Positions 34,796 through 43,005 of a stretch of DNA of 64,000 nucleotides are shown in pieces. A program made the position numbers and the translations under genes. Origin of the DNA: Thermoleophilaceae bacterium (GTDB lineage Bacteria > Actinomycetota > Thermoleophilia > Solirubrobacterales > Thermoleophilaceae). The stretch is from NCBI GenBank assembly GCA_036378175.1, contig DASUWY010000051.1, forward strand, positions 106,271 to 170,270, in the 5' to 3' direction. The first letter of the stretch is position 1, and every line of letters begins with the position of its first letter. Below the pieces are notes generated by a model. That model saw only the letters and a program-made list of their open reading frames with translations. It was not told the DNA's origin and ran no database searches.

Positions 34796-35853
34796 GCGGC
34801 CCGGAGCGGCTCGCGGTCCTCACCGAGGGCCTGTTCGACGATCACCACGCGAAGACCGCGCATGGCGTGATCCGCTACGGCACGCGCGAGGTGGTGGCGG
34901 TGGTGGACTCGAGCCAGGCCGGCCGTACCGCGTCCGAGGTTGTGCCGTTCTGCGAGAAGCCGGTGCCGATCGTGGCCACGATCGCGGAGGCTGTGGAGCG
35001 GGGAGCGAACACGCTGCTGATCGGCGTGGCGCCCACGGGCGGGAGGCTCGATGGGGCCTGGCGCGCACTGGTGCTCGAGGCGATCGACCGGGGACTCAAC
35101 GTGGAGGCCGGGCTCCACACGATCCTCGCGGACGATCCCGAGTTCACCGCAGCGGCGGAACGCCACGGCGTGAAGCTGCGCGACCTGCGGCTGCCGCCGG
35201 CGGACCTCGGCGTGCCGCGCGGGCCGAACTCGCGGCGGCCCGGCTTGCGGGTGGTGCACAGCGTGGGCTCCGACGTGGCCATCGGCAAGAAGGCGGTGAC
35301 CGTGGAGCTCGATGCGGCGGCTCGCGCGCGCGGTCTGAAGTCCGTCTACGTGCCCACCGGCCAGACCGGTGTGGCGATCGCCGGCTGGGGCATAGCCGTG
35401 GACCACGTGCTGGCCGACTACGTGGCCGGCGCGGCCGAGCGGCTCGTGGACGAGGGCGGAGAGCGCGGAGAGCTTCTGTTCGTGGAGGGCCAGGGCTCGC
35501 TGTTTCACCCGGCCTACTCGGCAGTGACGCTCGGGCTGCTCCACGGCTCATCGCCGGACCTGCTCATCCTGGCGCACCGCGCGGGCGCCACCCACTTCTC
35601 CGGCTATCCGGACCTGCCGCTCCCTTCGCTGCCGGAGTTGATCGAGGCCTACGAGAATGTCACGCGCCCGCTGCGTCCCGCACGGGTGGCCGCCGTGGCG
35701 CTCAACACCTCCAGAATCGCGAGCGACGAGGAGGCGCGCGCGGCGGTCGCGCAGGCCGAGGACGAGACGGGTCTGCCCGCGGACGATCTCGTTCGCTTCG
35801 GCGCCGACCGGGTACTTGACGCGGTATTGACAGCATTTGAACGGCCGGATTAG
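34792..35853 (+). CDS. dgcN: DUF1611 protein (DgcN, D-glutamate N-acetyltransferase type)
   Basis: The 353-residue protein is of the DUF1611 family, with an N-terminal Rossmann-like domain and a C-terminal P-loop-like domain (VHSVGSDVAIGKKAVTVELD). Conserved blocks include YVPTGQTGVAIAGWGIAVD and FVEGQGSLFHPAYS. DUF1611 members encoded next to enolase-family racemases have been described as DgcN, acting on D-glutamate. The start is GTG at 34792, overlapping the dgcA stop (GTGA). Confidence 0.82.
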   Translation: MSGPERLAVLTEGLFDDHHAKTAHGVIRYGTREVVAVVDSSQAGRTASEVVPFCEKPVPIVATIAEAVERGANTLLIGVAPTGGRLDGAWRALVLEAIDRGLNVEAGLHTILADDPEFTAAAERHGVKLRDLRLPPADLGVPRGPNSRRPGLRVVHSVGSDVAIGKKAVTVELDAAARARGLKSVYVPTGQTGVAIAGWGIAVDHVLADYVAGAAERLVDEGGERGELLFVEGQGSLFHPAYSAVTLGLLHGSSPDLLILAHRAGATHFSGYPDLPLPSLPELIEAYENVTRPLRPARVAAVALNTSRIASDEEARAAVAQAEDETGLPADDLVRFGADRVLDAVLTAFERPD

Positions 35854-35863
35854 CCCCTACCCT

Positions 35864-36052
35864 ATGAGCATGCGACTGCTGGGTGAGGACCCGGCGGCGA
35901 CACTGCCGGGTCCCGCAAGAGAGATCACCGTCGAGCCCATTCAGGTTCCTCGTGAGGCGCCGCGGCCCGAGCCTGTTCCGGAGCCCGAGCCCGCACCGCC
36001 CGCAGAGCCCGAGCCCGAACCCCAGCGCGAACCGGAGAAGGTGCCGGCTTGA
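35864..36052 (+). CDS. Small Pro/Glu-repeat protein
   Basis: The 62-residue product starts with SMRLLGEDPAATLPGPAREI. It then becomes a Pro-Glu repeat (PEPVPEPEPAPPAEPEPEPQ), which is predicted to be disordered and extended. Its TGA overlaps the TTG start of the next gene (TTGA), so it is probably translated and coupled. A second ATG at 35870 is possible. I do not recognise a family. Confidence 0.6.
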   Translation: MSMRLLGEDPAATLPGPAREITVEPIQVPREAPRPEPVPEPEPAPPAEPEPEPQREPEKVPA

Positions 36053-36546
36053 CCGCCTGCGCACCGGATCTGATCGAGCCGGTGGTGGGCTTCCGCAAGT
36101 GGCGCCTCGTGCGCGACCGCCTCTCCTCGCCGTTCATCCCCCTGCGCTGGGAGGAGGCGGAGGTGCACGCGGAGTGCTTCCCCGCCAACCGCACGCTGCT
36201 CTTCGGCAAGGGCTGGCTCGACGAGCCTCACCGCGCCCCGCATCCCGACTGCAAGTGCGGCATCTACGCCTACCACCGGCCGCCCAGCCGCGGCCCGATT
36301 CCGTACCTCGACCGCATCACAGGCATCGTGGCGCTGTGGGGGAAGATCGAGGTGCACCGTGACGGCATGCGCGCCGAGCACGCGCGCATCGGCGCGCTGG
36401 CGTACCTGGCGGACCTCGGGCGCGACCACGAGCGCCGGGTGCGCTACATCGCGGACGGTCTCGGCGTGGACGTGATCGAGCAGTCGGAGCTCGCGCTCGC
36501 ATCGCAGGACTACGGCAAGCGGCTGCCCGCGGAGATGATCCCCTGA
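36049..36546 (+). CDS. Conserved hypothetical protein with HPDCKCGIYA motif
   Basis: The 165-residue cytoplasmic protein starts at a TTG coupled to the previous stop. The central motif APHPDCKCGIYAYHRP (a Cys-x-Cys with a nearby His) is typical of an actinobacterial family of unknown function and could be a metal site. A second conserved-looking block is IVALWGKIEVHRDGMRAEHARI. No enzyme family is recognised. Confidence 0.65.
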   Translation: MTACAPDLIEPVVGFRKWRLVRDRLSSPFIPLRWEEAEVHAECFPANRTLLFGKGWLDEPHRAPHPDCKCGIYAYHRPPSRGPIPYLDRITGIVALWGKIEVHRDGMRAEHARIGALAYLADLGRDHERRVRYIADGLGVDVIEQSELALASQDYGKRLPAEMIP

Positions 36547-36770
36547 GCCGCCGGCGGTTTCCGCTCTGGCCGATCGTCGCCGTGGCCCTGTTCATCGCCG
36601 TGTGGGCGGTGTCCACGATCTACCTCGCGCTCGCGCTCGCGATCTGCGTCGCGGTTCTGATGCTCGTCTACTGGGCGATCAGCCAGATCCCGGCGCTGTT
36701 TGCGGGAGGCGAGGACCAGCGCCGCGAACCGGAGCCGAAGCCGGGTACCACGCGCCGCCGCTCCCGCTGA
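36543..36770 (+). CDS. Small membrane protein with two predicted spans
   Basis: Up to 75 residues if it starts at the CTG overlapping the previous stop (CTGA at 36543), or 62 from the GTG at 36582. The sequence PLWPIVAVALFIAVWAVSTI followed by YLALALAICVAVLMLVYWAI gives one long or two short membrane helices. A charged tail ends in RRRSR. No family is recognised. The tight overlap suggests that it belongs to the same operon as the two preceding small genes. Confidence 0.55.
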   Translation: MSRRRFPLWPIVAVALFIAVWAVSTIYLALALAICVAVLMLVYWAISQIPALFAGGEDQRREPEPKPGTTRRRSR

Positions 36771-36793
36771 GCGGGTTGTGTCACGCTTCCCGC

Positions 36794-37543
36794 GTGGGCT
36801 CGCACGTGGCAGTGGAGTCGCGCGGAGAGCTCGCGGTCGTGCGCATCGATCGCCCGCCCGCGAACGCGCTCGATCCAGCCCTGCTCGCTGAGCTCGACGC
36901 GGCGCGCGCCGGGCTGATCGCCGATCCGCCGGGCGCGGTGGTGGTGGCCGGGCAGGGGCGCTTCTTCTCCGCGGGCGTGGACCTCAAGCTGGTGCCGGCG
37001 ATGAGCCGCGAGGACCAGCGCGCGATGGTCGAGGGCATCAACCGGCTCGTGCTCGGCTGGTACTGCTTCCCGCGGCCCGTGGTGGCGGCCGTGACCGGTC
37101 ACGCGATCGCGGGCGGGCTCGTGATCGCGCTCTGCGCCGACTACCGCGTGGGCGCCACCGAAGGCAAGCTCGGCCTCACCGAGCTGCGTGCGGGGGTGCC
37201 GTATCCGGTGGGCGCGATCCAGCTGGTGCGCGCGGAGCTGGCGGCGCCGGCCGCGCGGGCGCTCGCGCTGCGCGCCCACCTGATCGAGCCTGAGGAGGCG
37301 CTGCGGCTCGGTCTGGTGGACGAGCTCACCGCTGCGGACGACGTGGTGGAGCGAGCCTGCGCGGTGGCCGAGGAGATGGCGGCGTTCGGCGGCGACTCCT
37401 ACGCCCGCACGAAGCAGGAGCTGCGGGGCGAGGCGCTCCGGCAGATCGAGGCGGCCGTGCAGGCGGGCGATCCCCTGCTCGACGCATGGCTCGACGACGG
37501 CAGCGGCGAGGCGGCCGCCGGCGTTCTGCGTAAGCGGGGCTAG
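36794..37543 (+). CDS. Enoyl-CoA hydratase/isomerase family protein
   Basis: The 249-residue crotonase-fold protein has the oxyanion-hole segment GRFFSAGVDLKLV and the second conserved block VTGHAIAGGLVIALCADYRVG. The usual catalytic Glu in the LGLTELRAGVPYPVGA region is present. Specific activity is not predictable. The start is GTG at 36794. A GTG four codons later is also possible. Its stop is shared as CTAG with the convergent marR gene. Confidence 0.82.
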   Translation: MGSHVAVESRGELAVVRIDRPPANALDPALLAELDAARAGLIADPPGAVVVAGQGRFFSAGVDLKLVPAMSREDQRAMVEGINRLVLGWYCFPRPVVAAVTGHAIAGGLVIALCADYRVGATEGKLGLTELRAGVPYPVGAIQLVRAELAAPAARALALRAHLIEPEEALRLGLVDELTAADDVVERACAVAEEMAAFGGDSYARTKQELRGEALRQIEAAVQAGDPLLDAWLDDGSGEAAAGVLRKRG

Positions 37544-37983
37544 CTCCGCTTCACGGAATTCGTCACGCGCTCGAGCGCGGAACGGAGCGCTCGGGCCTCA
37601 GCGCTCCCGATATGCGGCGCGAAGTGCTCGGCCAGGCAGCGCTCGTACACGGGCCACATGCGTGCCAGCATCCGCCGCCCGCTCGGGGTGATCACCGCGT
37701 GGGTACCGCGCCGGTCGTCCTCGCATGGCTCGCGCCGCAGCAGACCGGCAGCCTCCAGCCGGTCGAGCAGTCGAGTGAGGCCGCTGCGGCTGAGGATCAC
37801 GGCGTCGGCCAGCTCGTGGATGCGCAGGCGGCCGCCCGCCTTGTCAAGCTCGGTGAGTACGTCGTACCACCCGATCGGCGGCAGCCCGGCGGCTGCGAGC
37901 TCCCGCTCCACCTCCTCGATCAGAAGGGCCTGCCCGCGCAGCAGCCCGCGCCAGGCGTCGAGCTGTGGCTTTGTGATCTTCAT
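37540..37983 (-). CDS. MarR family regulator, probable azoreductase repressor
   Basis: The 147-residue winged-helix protein contains GWYDVLTELDKAGGRLRIHELADAVILSRSGLTRLLDRLEAAG and a wing with EDDRRGTHAVIT. It diverges from the azoreductase gene with 61 bases between them. That gap contains the palindrome TTGCATATGCAA. In other bacteria MarR/DUF24-type sensors control azoreductases in response to quinones. Control here is inferred from position. Confidence 0.87.
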   Translation of the reverse strand: MKITKPQLDAWRGLLRGQALLIEEVERELAAAGLPPIGWYDVLTELDKAGGRLRIHELADAVILSRSGLTRLLDRLEAAGLLRREPCEDDRRGTHAVITPSGRRMLARMWPVYERCLAEHFAPHIGSAEARALRSALERVTNSVKRS

Positions 37984-37986
37984 CTC

Positions 37987-38027
37987 GCAACGAATTATAG
38001 TTGCCGATACACTGATTGCATATGCAA
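37987..38027. promoter_or_regulatory. Operator candidates between marR and azoR
   Basis: A perfect 12-bp palindrome TTGCATATGCAA (38016-38027) lies 18 bases before the azoR start. A GCAAC-N8-GTTGC dyad (37987-38004) lies next to the marR start. Both use the same half-site, as expected for an autoregulated divergent pair. Confidence 0.65.
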
Positions 38028-38044
38028 CTACTTTTGGAGGCACG

Positions 38045-38695
38045 ATGAGCAAGCTCTTGTATGTGGTCGGCTCGCCGCGGGGCGAGCGGTCGGAGTCCAC
38101 TGCGCTCGGGGACGTGTTCCTCGAGTCGTACCGGCAGGCGAACCCGGCGGTGGAGGTGGACGTGCTCGACCTCTGGCGCGAGCCGCTGCCGGTCTATGGG
38201 CCCGCGGGCGTGGAGGCGAAGATGAGCGTGTTCGCCGGCCAGCGCCCGCAGGGGGAGCCCGGCGCCGCGTGGGCGGATGTGCTGCGCGTGTTCGAACGCT
38301 TCAACGCCGCCGATCGCTACCTCTTCACCGTCCCGATGTGGAACCACGGCGTGCCGTGGCCGCTGAAGCACCTGATCGACACGATCAGCCAGCCTGGGCT
38401 CATCTTCGGCTTCGACCCGGAGAAGGGCTACACCGGGCTCCTGACCGGCAGGAGGGCGGCGGTGATCTACACGAGCGGCGTGTACGGCCCCGGCCGCGGC
38501 CCCGGGTTCGGCACCGATTTCCACGCGACCTACTTCAACGACTGGCTGCGCTTCGCGGGAATCGAGGACGTGACCGAGGTGCGCTTCCAGCCCACGATCG
38601 CCACGGCCGACGCGGACGCGCTGCGGCAGGCCGCTCGCGCCGAGGCCCGCCGCCTCGGAGCGGAGTTCGAGGGCTCCGCGCTCGCTGCCGCGTAG
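38045..38695 (+). CDS. azoR: FMN-dependent NADH-azoreductase
   Basis: The 216-residue flavodoxin-fold enzyme begins SKLLYVVGSPRGERSES (the FMN phosphate loop) and has the AzoR signature VPMWNHGVPWPLKHLID. It reduces quinones and azo compounds by two electrons, protecting against redox cycling. A strong GGAGG precedes the ATG. It is controlled by the divergent marR gene, by inference. Confidence 0.9.
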   Translation: MSKLLYVVGSPRGERSESTALGDVFLESYRQANPAVEVDVLDLWREPLPVYGPAGVEAKMSVFAGQRPQGEPGAAWADVLRVFERFNAADRYLFTVPMWNHGVPWPLKHLIDTISQPGLIFGFDPEKGYTGLLTGRRAAVIYTSGVYGPGRGPGFGTDFHATYFNDWLRFAGIEDVTEVRFQPTIATADADALRQAARAEARRLGAEFEGSALAAA

Positions 38696-38697
38696 AC

Positions 38698-38719
38698 GGA
38701 GGCGGCAAAATAAGCCGCC
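38698..38719 (+). promoter_or_regulatory. Hairpin over the ribosome-binding site of the DAHP synthase gene
   Basis: GGCGGC (38701-38706) pairs with GCCGCC (38714-38719) around AAAATAA, directly before the GTG start. The stem includes part of the GGAGG. It may reduce initiation or simply end the azoR transcript. Confidence 0.4.
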
Positions 38720-39745
38720 GTGATGGTCGTGATGACACCCCAGGCCACCCAGGCCGAGATCGAGGCCGTGGTGGCGCGGCTCGAGACCGTTCCGGGCGTG
38801 CACGCCAGGGTGATGCCCGGCGAGCTCACCACGGCGATCGGCGCGCTGGGCGATCCCGAGGGCGTGCGCGCGCTCGCGCTCGAGGGCATGCCGGGCGTGG
38901 ATCAGGTGATTCCGATCAGCCGCCCGTACAAGCTGGCGTCGAGCGAGCTATCGCACCACGCGCCGACCATCGTGAGCGTGGATGGCCGGCGCGTGGGGGG
39001 CGGGGACACCTTCTGCCTCATCGCGGGCCCCTGCACGGTGGAGTCGCGCGAGCAGACGCTCGCTGTGGCCACCGCCATGAAGCGGGGCGGCGCGTCGATG
39101 CTGCGCGGCGGCGCGTTCAAGCCGCGTACCTCGCCGTTCTCGTTCCAGGGGCTCGGCGTGCCGGCGCTCGAGATCCTGCGCGAGGCCCGCGAGGAAACGG
39201 GCCTGCCCGTGGTGAGCGAGCTCACGGACGCCGCGCACGCGGATGCGATGGCCGAGGCCGTGGACGTGATCCAGGTGGGCGCGCGCAACATGCAGAACTA
39301 CGGGCTGCTCGAGGTGGTGGGCAAGCTGGGCAAGCCTGTGCTGCTCAAGCGCGGGCTGTCGTCCACTGTGGACGAGCTCCTGATGGCGGCGGACTACATC
39401 CTCAAGGAGGGAAACGAGAACGTGATGCTGTGCGAGCGCGGCATCCGCACGTTCGAGACCGCCACGCGCTTCACGCTCGACCTCGGGGCGGTGCCGTACC
39501 TCAAGCTGCACACGCACCTGCCCGTGATCGTCGATCCCTCGCACGCCTCCGGCGACAGGCGACTCGTGGAGCCCCTGTCGCGCGCGGCCGCCGCGGTGGG
39601 AGCCGACGGCATCATCGTGGAGGTGGCCGAGGATCCCGATGCTGCGCTGTGCGACGGGCCGCAGCAGCTCTACGCGCGCGACTTCCAGCGCTTCGCCGAA
39701 AGCGTGGCGGCGCATGCCGAGCTCGTTGGGCGGCAACTGGCGTAA
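38720..39745 (+). CDS. aroF: 3-deoxy-7-phosphoheptulonate (DAHP) synthase, type I-beta
   Basis: The 341-residue enzyme catalyses the first shikimate-pathway step from PEP and erythrose-4-phosphate. The N-terminal ~80 residues are a ferredoxin-like regulatory domain that senses aromatic amino acids. The barrel starts FCLIAGPCTVESREQTL and contains LRGGAFKPRTSPFSFQG, KPVLLKRGLSSTVDE and VDPSHASGDR, with the metal-binding Cys, His, Glu and Asp positions present. The start is GTG at 38720 or ATG at 38723. Confidence 0.93.
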   Translation: MMVVMTPQATQAEIEAVVARLETVPGVHARVMPGELTTAIGALGDPEGVRALALEGMPGVDQVIPISRPYKLASSELSHHAPTIVSVDGRRVGGGDTFCLIAGPCTVESREQTLAVATAMKRGGASMLRGGAFKPRTSPFSFQGLGVPALEILREAREETGLPVVSELTDAAHADAMAEAVDVIQVGARNMQNYGLLEVVGKLGKPVLLKRGLSSTVDELLMAADYILKEGNENVMLCERGIRTFETATRFTLDLGAVPYLKLHTHLPVIVDPSHASGDRRLVEPLSRAAAAVGADGIIVEVAEDPDAALCDGPQQLYARDFQRFAESVAAHAELVGRQLA

Positions 39746-39801
39746 GCAGCGTCGCGGTCCGTTACCTTTCGCCGGCAGGGGTACGACAGTAGGGGGAATA
39801 G

Positions 39802-41859
39802 ATGGGGAGATGGCCGGCGCGGCTCGCGCCGCTCGTCGTGTTCACGTTGTTCGTGGCCGCCGCTCCGGCGCGGGCGGCGAATGCGGTGACCAACTGCGAT
39901 CCGCTGGACCCTGCGGCGTGCATGCTGCCGTTCCCCAACGACCTCTTCACGAAGGCGGACCCGTCCACGCCCACCGGGCTGCGAATCGACTTCCGGCTGG
40001 CGGACATGCCGCGCAACGTGGCCGAGAAGCCGATCGACCCGGCGCCGTACAACATGAACGACGGCTTCAGCCCCGGGCAGGAGATCGTCACGCACGTGCC
40101 GGGGCTCGACAACCAGAAGGCGTTCGACGCAACCGGCGCGGTGCCCATCTCGGACGTGGCGCGCAGCTTCGACGCGAACCAGCCGGTGGTGGTGATCGAC
40201 GCCGCCACGCTCAAGCGCCGGCTCATCTGGTCCGAGGTTGACGCGAACCCCGCGGCGGACACCGACCGCAACCTGCTGATCCATCCAGCCGTGAACTGGC
40301 AGGAGGGGCACCACTACATCGTCGCGCTGCGCAACCTGCGGGACGCGAACGGCGACCCGATCCAGGCGCAGCTCCCGTTCCGTGAGTATCGCGACCGGAT
40401 CGCCACGAGCGACCCGTCGTTCGAGGCGCGCCGGCCGCACATGGAGTGGATCTTCCGCAGGCTGGCCAAAGCCGGCATTGCTCGCGGCAGCCTCTACCTC
40501 GCCTGGGACTTCACGGTGGCGAGCAGGCAGAACCTGTCGGAGCGGGCGCTCTACATGCGCGACGACGCGTTCAAGCAGCTCGGCGACACGAACCTGCGCG
40601 ACATGAAGGTGCAGGGCGCAGCCCCCACGTTCACTGTCACCCAGACCACCGACTTCACTCCGGACCAGAACGCGAATGTCGCCCGTGAGGTTCAGGGCGA
40701 GTTTCTCGTGCCGTGCTACCTGAACGCGCCCGGCTGCCCGCCGGGCGCGAGCATGGCTTTCGCGCCCGGCTCGGACACGCCGCTGCGGCTGCCGGGCAAC
40801 ACGATGGCGGCGAACTTCGACTGCATCATCCCGCGCGCCGCCGCGGACGCGCCCGCGAGGGCCTCGCTGTACGGGCACGGCCTGTTCGGCAGCGCGAGCG
40901 AGGTCACCGCCGGGAACGTGGAGTCGATGGCGAACGAGCACGACTTCGTGTTCTGCGCGACCGACTGGGTGGGAATGGCGGAGGCCGATCTACCCAACGC
41001 GTTCTCGGCCCTCGCCGACCTCTCGCGCTTCAACACGATCCCGGACCGCATGCAGCAGGCGTACGTGAACTTCATGTACCTCGGCCGGCTGATGATCCAT
41101 CCGGACGGCTTCGCATCGAACAGCGCCTTCCAGCTCGGCGGTAAGCCGGCGATCGAAACGTCGCACCTCTTCTACGACGGCAACAGCCAGGGCGGGATCG
41201 AGGGCGGCGCGCTCACGGCGCTCGCGCCGGACTTCGACCACGCGGTGCTCGGCGTGCCCGGGATGAACTACAGTCTGCTGATCCGTCGCAGCTCGGACTT
41301 CGATCCGTTTGCCGCCGTGCTCTACAAGGCCTATCCGAGCGAGCTCGAGCGTCCGCTCATCATCTCGATGCTTCAGATGCTCTGGGATCGCGGCGACTCG
41401 GACGGCTATGCCGAGCACATGACGAGCCGCCCGTACCCGAACACGCCGGCGCACAAGGTGCTGCTCGAGATGGCGTTCGGCGACCATCAGGTGACGAACT
41501 GGGCGACCGAGGTTGAGGCTCGGACGATCGGTGCACGGCTGCGTACGCCCGCGCTCGACCCGGGCCGCTCGCCGGAGGTCACGCCCTACTTCGGAGTCGC
41601 GCCGATCACGAGCTTCCCGTACGACGGCTCGGCGCTCGTGGTGTGGGACATCGGCCCGACGCGCAACGGCGGCGCCCAGGGCACCGACCCGCCGCCGCTC
41701 GGAGAGCTGCCGGACCGCGGCGGGCAGGACCCTCACGAGGCGCCGCGCTCCGAGGCGTCCAACCGGCTGCAGAAGTCGGACTTCCTGCAGCCGGGCGGCC
41801 AGGTGGTGGACGTGTGCGGCGATCACCCCTGCTACGCGTGGGGGTGGACGGGGCCGTAG
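39802..41859 (+). CDS. Large secreted protein with serine-hydrolase-like GNSQGG motif
   Basis: The 685-residue protein has a signal peptide (LAPLVVFTLFVAAAPARA) and a conserved-looking start NCDPLDPAACMLPFPNDLFT. A central region is lipase-like: SLYGHGLFGS as an oxyanion segment, then YDGNSQGGIEGG with Ser462 as the probable nucleophile, and later EMAFGDHQVTNWATEV, where Asp and His could complete a triad. Similar large proteins occur in myxobacteria and actinobacteria without known substrate. The function is therefore only a probable extracellular hydrolase. Confidence 0.7.
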   Translation: MGRWPARLAPLVVFTLFVAAAPARAANAVTNCDPLDPAACMLPFPNDLFTKADPSTPTGLRIDFRLADMPRNVAEKPIDPAPYNMNDGFSPGQEIVTHVPGLDNQKAFDATGAVPISDVARSFDANQPVVVIDAATLKRRLIWSEVDANPAADTDRNLLIHPAVNWQEGHHYIVALRNLRDANGDPIQAQLPFREYRDRIATSDPSFEARRPHMEWIFRRLAKAGIARGSLYLAWDFTVASRQNLSERALYMRDDAFKQLGDTNLRDMKVQGAAPTFTVTQTTDFTPDQNANVAREVQGEFLVPCYLNAPGCPPGASMAFAPGSDTPLRLPGNTMAANFDCIIPRAAADAPARASLYGHGLFGSASEVTAGNVESMANEHDFVFCATDWVGMAEADLPNAFSALADLSRFNTIPDRMQQAYVNFMYLGRLMIHPDGFASNSAFQLGGKPAIETSHLFYDGNSQGGIEGGALTALAPDFDHAVLGVPGMNYSLLIRRSSDFDPFAAVLYKAYPSELERPLIISMLQMLWDRGDSDGYAEHMTSRPYPNTPAHKVLLEMAFGDHQVTNWATEVEARTIGARLRTPALDPGRSPEVTPYFGVAPITSFPYDGSALVVWDIGPTRNGGAQGTDPPPLGELPDRGGQDPHEAPRSEASNRLQKSDFLQPGGQVVDVCGDHPCYAWGWTGP

Positions 41860-41884
41860 GCCGCCGCTGGCTACGATCGCGGCG

Positions 41885-42994
41885 ATGCCGTCCGCGATCG
41901 TGGTTGGAGCGGGAGTGTTCGGAGCGGCGCTGGCCGACAGGCTGGCCGCCGAGCGCTGGGACGTGACGCTGGTGGACCGGGACGAGCCCGGTCACGGCCG
42001 TGCGGAGTCCGGTGGAGAGTCGCGCCTCATGCGCTTCTCGCACGGCGACGATGCCTGGTACACGCGCTCGGCCTGGCGGGCCCGCGAGCTGTGGCAGGAG
42101 CTCGATCCCGACCTGCTCGTGGAATCCGGCCTCGTGTGGTTCGCTCGCCGCGAGGACGGATGGGAGGCCGACAGCGAGCGCGTGCTGCGGGAAGCCGGCG
42201 TGCCCGTGGAGCGCCGAACACCGGAAAGTGCCGCCGAGCTCTTCCCGAGCCTTGGCACGGACGGCCTCGCATTCGTGCTTCACGAGCCCCTCGCCGGCAT
42301 CCTGCGGGCGCAGCGCGCCACCCGCGCCCTCGTGAGGCGAGCGTGCGAGCGTGGAGCGCGGCTCGAGCTGCGCGAGGCGCGGCCCGATGGCGCGGCGGTC
42401 AAGCTGGACGACGGCCGCCGCCTGGAGGCCGACCGCGTGGTGTGGGCGTGCGGCGCCTGGCTCGCCGGGCTGTTCCCGAATGTCGTGCGGCTGCGGGTGA
42501 CCCAGCAGGACCTCTTCTTCTTCACCGCGCCGCGCGAGTGGAACACGCCGCGGGTGCCCGGCTGGGTGGACTATGACGGCGCGGCATACGGCCTCGGCTC
42601 ACTCGACGGCTATGGCGTGAAGGTGGCTCCCGACGTGGAGGGCCTGACGCTCGATCCGGATACCTGGCCGCGCACGCACGCCCCCGTGAATGAGCGGCGG
42701 GCCAGGGACTACGCGCGCCTTCGATTCCCCGAGCTCGCGGAGGCGCCGCTCGGCAGCGTGGCGGTGTGCCAGTACAGCCTCACGGCGGACACTCACTTCA
42801 TCGCGGCGCCGCACCCGGAGCACGGAACGAGCGTGTGGATCTACGGCGGTGGCTCGGGCCACGGCTTCAAGCACGGCCCCGCGCTGGCGGAGCACATGCT
42901 CGCCTGGCTCACAGAACGAGAGGGGCCCGAGCCCCGCTTCGGGCTCGGGCCCCGTAATCCGGATCGGAGCCTGCGGACGGCCGGGACCGCCTAG
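41885..42994 (+). CDS. FAD-dependent oxidoreductase, DAO/sarcosine-oxidase-like
   Basis: The 369-residue flavoenzyme starts with an FAD-binding beta-alpha-beta PSAIVVGAGVFGAALADRLA and has the SGGESRLMRFSHGDDAWY segment typical of monomeric sarcosine and N-methyl amino acid oxidases. The C-terminal GGGSGHGFKHGPALAEHM closes the FAD site. A Cys for covalent FAD attachment is not obvious at the usual place (GSGHGFKH instead of a Cys-containing loop). The last codons contain a perfect 13-bp hairpin. Confidence 0.85.
   Translation: MPSAIVVGAGVFGAALADRLAAERWDVTLVDRDEPGHGRAESGGESRLMRFSHGDDAWYTRSAWRARELWQELDPDLLVESGLVWFARREDGWEADSERVLREAGVPVERRTPESAAELFPSLGTDGLAFVLHEPLAGILRAQRATRALVRRACERGARLELREARPDGAAVKLDDGRRLEADRVVWACGAWLAGLFPNVVRLRVTQQDLFFFTAPREWNTPRVPGWVDYDGAAYGLGSLDGYGVKVAPDVEGLTLDPDTWPRTHAPVNERRARDYARLRFPELAEAPLGSVAVCQYSLTADTHFIAAPHPEHGTSVWIYGGGSGHGFKHGPALAEHMLAWLTEREGPEPRFGLGPRNPDRSLRTAGTA
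42922..42953 (+). terminator. Perfect 13-bp hairpin inside the last codons of the oxidase gene
   Basis: GGGGCCCGAGCCC (42922-42934) pairs with GGGCTCGGGCCCC (42941-42953) over a six-base loop. It starts 73 bases before the stop codon, so it is translated. It looks like a terminator that has been read into the coding end. Confidence 0.5.
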
Positions 42995-43005
42995 GAGGGG
43001 GAGAC

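Noticed and set aside
37612..39792. 726-residue open frame on the plus strand
   Set aside because: It is an Arg/Gly/Ala-rich shadow crossing marR, azoR and the DAHP synthase gene, with no recognisable domain.
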